Shown here: positions 44,101 through 45,859 of the stretch, piece after piece
Layout: each line of letters begins with the position of its first letter
How positions within the stretch are numbered: the first letter of the stretch is position 1
DNA from: Flavobacterium sp.
GTDB taxonomy: Bacteria; Bacteroidota; Bacteroidia; Flavobacteriales; Flavobacteriaceae
NCBI RefSeq assembly: GCF_017985075.1
Contig: NZ_JAGNYF010000011.1
Coordinates: forward strand, 3,949 to 49,807
DNA length: 45,859 bases
Direction: 5' to 3'
Position numbers and translations under genes: made by a program
The notes under the pieces: model-generated
What the model was told of the DNA's origin: nothing
Database searches by the model: none
The model's input: only the letters and a program-made list of their open reading frames with translations

Positions 44101-44530
44101 GGATAATTATGCAAGTAGAAATTTTAATATTAGTGGCTTAGAAATTGCTCCGAAAGTGTCCTATATTTTTAATAAAAACGCAAGTTGGGATGTTTTTTAT
44201 GAAAATAATAGTAAAGAAAATACGATTGGTAATTTAGAACATTTAAAACAACAGCAATTTGGAACTTCTTTTAATTGGAATACAGAAAAAGGATTTTCAT
44301 TAAACGGAATATTTACTTATATCAATAATAATTTTACCGGAAGCGCTTCTTCTCCAGTTGGTTTTCAATTATTAGAAGGGCTACAAAACGGAAAAAATAC
44401 TACTTGGCAACTTTTGGTTCAGAAAAATATTACGCAATTTTTAGATGTTTCGGTAAATTATAACGGCCGTAAATCGGAAACCAGTAAAACGGTGCATACG
44501 GGTACGATTCAGTTGCGTGCGTTTTTCTAA
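41123..44530 (+). CDS. Large outer-membrane/surface beta-rich protein, 1135 aa
   Basis: From the ATG at 41123 the protein starts with a signal peptide (YKQIICLLLFCFVSVGFG), cleaved near Gln20. An upstream in-frame TTG at 41045 would put 26 residues before the signal. The mature chain is dominated by alternating beta strands of aromatic and polar residues to the end, which terminates in Phe-Phe, as in outer-membrane barrels. The motif SGSERVYVNGILKERGENKD (about 295-315) plus YIIDYNAGEIIFN is typical of surface-antigen-like beta domains. Weak SprA-like flavour in RGFTVGNNQNTVLNSNLDLQ. Function unknown. Confidence 0.8.
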   Translation: MYKQIICLLLFCFVSVGFGQEKNNAFKSKKFAYTNKEILIDTSALNPNSFKIFNVNQQEIDTSFYSFNYQTKKLIFKKIFQDSVRVQYYHLPNFLTKTYTIYDEKKIVPNENGRLLTFSENTKKQIPIFNGLQTNGSISRGFTVGNNQNTVLNSNLDLQISGKLSEDITLKASIQDSNIPLQEGGYSQKIDEFDQIFIELSSKNWNIRAGDLFLENRKTSFLNFNKKVQGLSSHFNWGNTKKNDLFFAASLVRGQYAKSNFTGQEGNQGPYKLRGNNGELYVLIISGSERVYVNGILKERGENKDYIIDYNAGEIIFNATFPITSEMRIVMEYQYSDRNYTRFLSYGGFQHESDKFSISAYVYNENDVKNQPLQQSLSENQIQTLQLAGDDANLMNAPSAYVDSYSENKILYKKAQVNNTEIFVFSTDATQTLYQVKFTFLGTNSGNYILASSNTIGKIYEYVAPISGVPQGSYEPIVKLIAPTKIQIATIVSSFSPTEKTEIETEIAISNHDKNLFSNLDDANNQGIATKLNLKQQLFSKGIQVQSFATINYIQENFKPIERLYNIEFNRDWNLTNPLGNQMLLVGGIQFNSVQKDTMKWKTFGKYQFEKLEYSTNFSGNKHAFQTFTKNKNLALQTQISLMDSKNNSSTSNFLRSQNVAKYHFKKNYVGANFRYENNKEIANETKILSNFSQRFSEFGNFIGRGDSTKVYAEMGYLIRQNDSVKNNLLQRVNASFSTYLKSQIIKNDRRNLGIFINYRTLKFADNRATEPSINSRVNYSDSFFNQLIQTTTFYENNSGSIAQQEFTFLEVDAGRGIYMWNDYNNNNIQELQEFEIATFSDLAKYVKIFLPNQIFIRTYQNKLSQTITFNGNAWQNEIGFKKFLSKFYNQTSLIIDKKITRNSNTFEWNPFSIPNKDLIGLNTNFRNSLFLNKGKQKNSVTYTYNSSALKNVLNFGSQENYIKSHQLQYVHLVQKFWLFQLQTSTSNLKSISDNYASRNFNISGLEIAPKVSYIFNKNASWDVFYENNSKENTIGNLEHLKQQQFGTSFNWNTEKGFSLNGIFTYINNNFTGSASSPVGFQLLEGLQNGKNTTWQLLVQKNITQFLDVSVNYNGRKSETSKTVHTGTIQLRAFF

Positions 44531-44558
44531 AAATAGGTGTTCTGAAAAGTCCTGATTT

Positions 44559-44626
44559 TGTCATTCCGAATTTATTTCGGAATCTAAATAATTATTTATG
44601 GAAACTGAAACAAGTTCAGCTTGACA
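44559..44626. repeat. Imperfect palindrome between convergent genes; related to 6254-6320
   Basis: Outer arms are TGTCA and TGACA; an inner stem ATTCCGAA/TTCGGAAT (44563-44570, 44576-44583) is perfect. The right half CTGAAACAAGTTCAG plus CTTGACA matches the right arm at 6299-6320 in 21 of 22 positions. Probably a member of a dispersed flavobacterial intergenic palindrome family, acting here as bidirectional terminator. Confidence 0.7.
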
Positions 44627-44666
44627 ATACTTTTGAAATTACTTTTTAAAATTCTTTACTATTTTT

Positions 44667-45859
44667 TTAAAATGAGGTTGTAATTTGTAGCCCTAAACCA
44701 GTACTTGGTGGAACAAGTCGGCACACACCACCTGCACAAACCAAACCGCCACGTTGACGACCATAATTTAATGCCACACGCGTGCTTCCTACTTTATATG
44801 CAGTTCCAAAATTATAGAAATGGATATCAAATAAATCCGTTTCGCTTATGGTAAGCGTATTATGATCAAAACCATAATTGTACATATCCATAGCAAATAT
44901 TGACCAGTTTTCATTGTGATTGTACTCTACACTTCCAGCCGCCCAATTTTTTCTATCATTATCTGCCCACATATGTTCTAAACCAAAAGTAATCGATTTT
45001 GTGTCAGATAATTGATACGTTGATTCTGAAAATACGATATGTGAATTAATAACATATTTATTAAAAATGCCTTTAATTTGTTGGTTGTTATAATACTGAT
45101 TGATATACGTAAAAGCCGTTTTAAAATTTTTGGAAACCTTTTTCGTGATTTCAATATTATAATCTGAAAAATACTTCTCGTTAGCATTAAATAATTCTGC
45201 TTGATAATTTTGAATGTTTTCTCCGGCATTATTCGTATATCTGAATTTAGCTTTCAAATTAAACCAAGAAGAAACATTTAAATTGATTTTTGTTCCATAT
45301 TTTCCTCCTAAAGCAGTGCCTTTTTTAAAGTCGTAGAAAAAATCAAATTGACCTCCAATTTCTCCAAATTTGTTTATCTGCGTAGATTCATCCATCACCA
45401 CTTGAAATTGGGCTTGATACACATAAATATTGGCTAAGTTAGAATGATGTTGTTTGGTTAAACTTGGAACGAAGTTCAATATTTTGTCGTTATAATTTAA
45501 ACTTGTACTTGAAAGTGTTGGATAATTATCTAAATTTCTTTGTGCTAACAATTGCATGTTTTCAACACGTCTTAAATTGGCATCAAAACCAATCCCTTTT
45601 TTAGAATATCCAAAATTAACTAACAATGCACTTCCTTCTTTTGCAAAATTGGTGTCCAAAACATTTTGTTTAATTATAGCGTCTCGCGATTTAAAAACAT
45701 ATTCCGTATTTACATAATAATTTTTGTATCCTAATTCAAATCGGTTTGAAAACAAATTAGTAAAAGCATTGAAATTTTGAACAGAAACTGGTAATTTTTC
45801 GTATCTACTAACAGCACTAAATCCGTATTTAAAATCGAACGATTCTATGTTTAAAAGTT
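44667..45859 (-). CDS. Outer-membrane barrel-like protein, C-terminal part (cut by right edge; DUF6029-like)
   Basis: The frame stays open from the right edge to the stop codon, giving 397 residues without a start; an in-frame TTG at 45755 is internal. The chain is rich in alternating strands (NRFELGYKNYYVNTEYVF, ISETDLFDIHFYNFGTAYKV) and ends with aromatic Phe (GLGLQITTSF), as expected for a beta-barrel. The end segment RQRGGLVCAGGVCRLVPPST carries two Cys and looks like the end of Bacteroidota DUF6029 proteins as I remember them. Convergent with the 1135-aa protein, separated by a palindrome. Confidence 0.72.
   Translation of the reverse strand, partial: LLNIESFDFKYGFSAVSRYEKLPVSVQNFNAFTNLFSNRFELGYKNYYVNTEYVFKSRDAIIKQNVLDTNFAKEGSALLVNFGYSKKGIGFDANLRRVENMQLLAQRNLDNYPTLSSTSLNYNDKILNFVPSLTKQHHSNLANIYVYQAQFQVVMDESTQINKFGEIGGQFDFFYDFKKGTALGGKYGTKINLNVSSWFNLKAKFRYTNNAGENIQNYQAELFNANEKYFSDYNIEITKKVSKNFKTAFTYINQYYNNQQIKGIFNKYVINSHIVFSESTYQLSDTKSITFGLEHMWADNDRKNWAAGSVEYNHNENWSIFAMDMYNYGFDHNTLTISETDLFDIHFYNFGTAYKVGSTRVALNYGRQRGGLVCAGGVCRLVPPSTGLGLQITTSF

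Overview
The window looks like a chromosome segment of a Flavobacteriaceae bacterium (Bacteroidota), close to Flavobacterium. The evidence is the low GC content and the tRNA gene without an encoded CCA. Many genes have a TAnnTTTG-type -7 promoter box shortly before the start codon and no strong Shine-Dalgarno site. Neighbourhoods are typical of the family: DUF177-rpmF-fabH-accB-accC, ComEC-C40 peptidase-LpxB, and class II HMG-CoA reductase next to a GYDIA-type GHMP kinase.

Layout. 1-1831: 5' part of mfd (minus strand, runs off the left edge, TTG start). 2009-4346: a two-gene restriction-modification operon of the HpaII type (predicted site CCGG). 4497-8925: a lipoprotein, SDR-type threonine dehydrogenase, a SnoaL-like lipoprotein, a LolC/E-type permease, rbfA and methylmalonyl-CoA epimerase. 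9021-9094: a tRNA with a CAT anticodon. 9208-11034: an accessory island of three orphan genes directly downstream of the tRNA. One encodes a GIY-YIG nuclease resembling Eco29kI, and two of the genes share an almost identical promoter block in inverted orientation. 11153-16855: riboflavin synthase, pdxA, then the fatty acid start-up cluster. 16875-21741: an ACT-domain protein, YraN, LD-carboxypeptidase, metG and a HAD hydrolase. 21741-25630: a CAT-fold acetyltransferase, an HRDC protein, two tandem tail-less SSBs, a zinc-ribbon protein, an SDR protein and a lipoprotein. 25704-27957: mevalonate-pathway genes. 28093-35762: a peptide-use module (secreted dipeptidyl peptidase IV, three tandem POT transporters, a secreted thioredoxin). 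35767-41023: comEC, C40 peptidase, lpxB and a serine hydrolase. 41123-45859: a large surface or outer-membrane protein and a second barrel-like protein running off the right edge.

Most of the window is ordinary housekeeping sequence. The best candidates for something undescribed lie in the 1.8-kb tRNA-linked island: a GIY-YIG nuclease with no methyltransferase, convergent with an acidic 161-aa protein, and matched promoter blocks. A palindrome also covers the start codon of the 161-aa gene. Secondary points are the palindrome upstream of the R-M operon, the dispersed palindromes between convergent genes, terminators buried in the coding ends of opposing genes, and the tandem SSBs without the usual acidic tail. 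No CRISPR array, integrase or transposase was seen. No stretch longer than about 300 bases lacks a gene.
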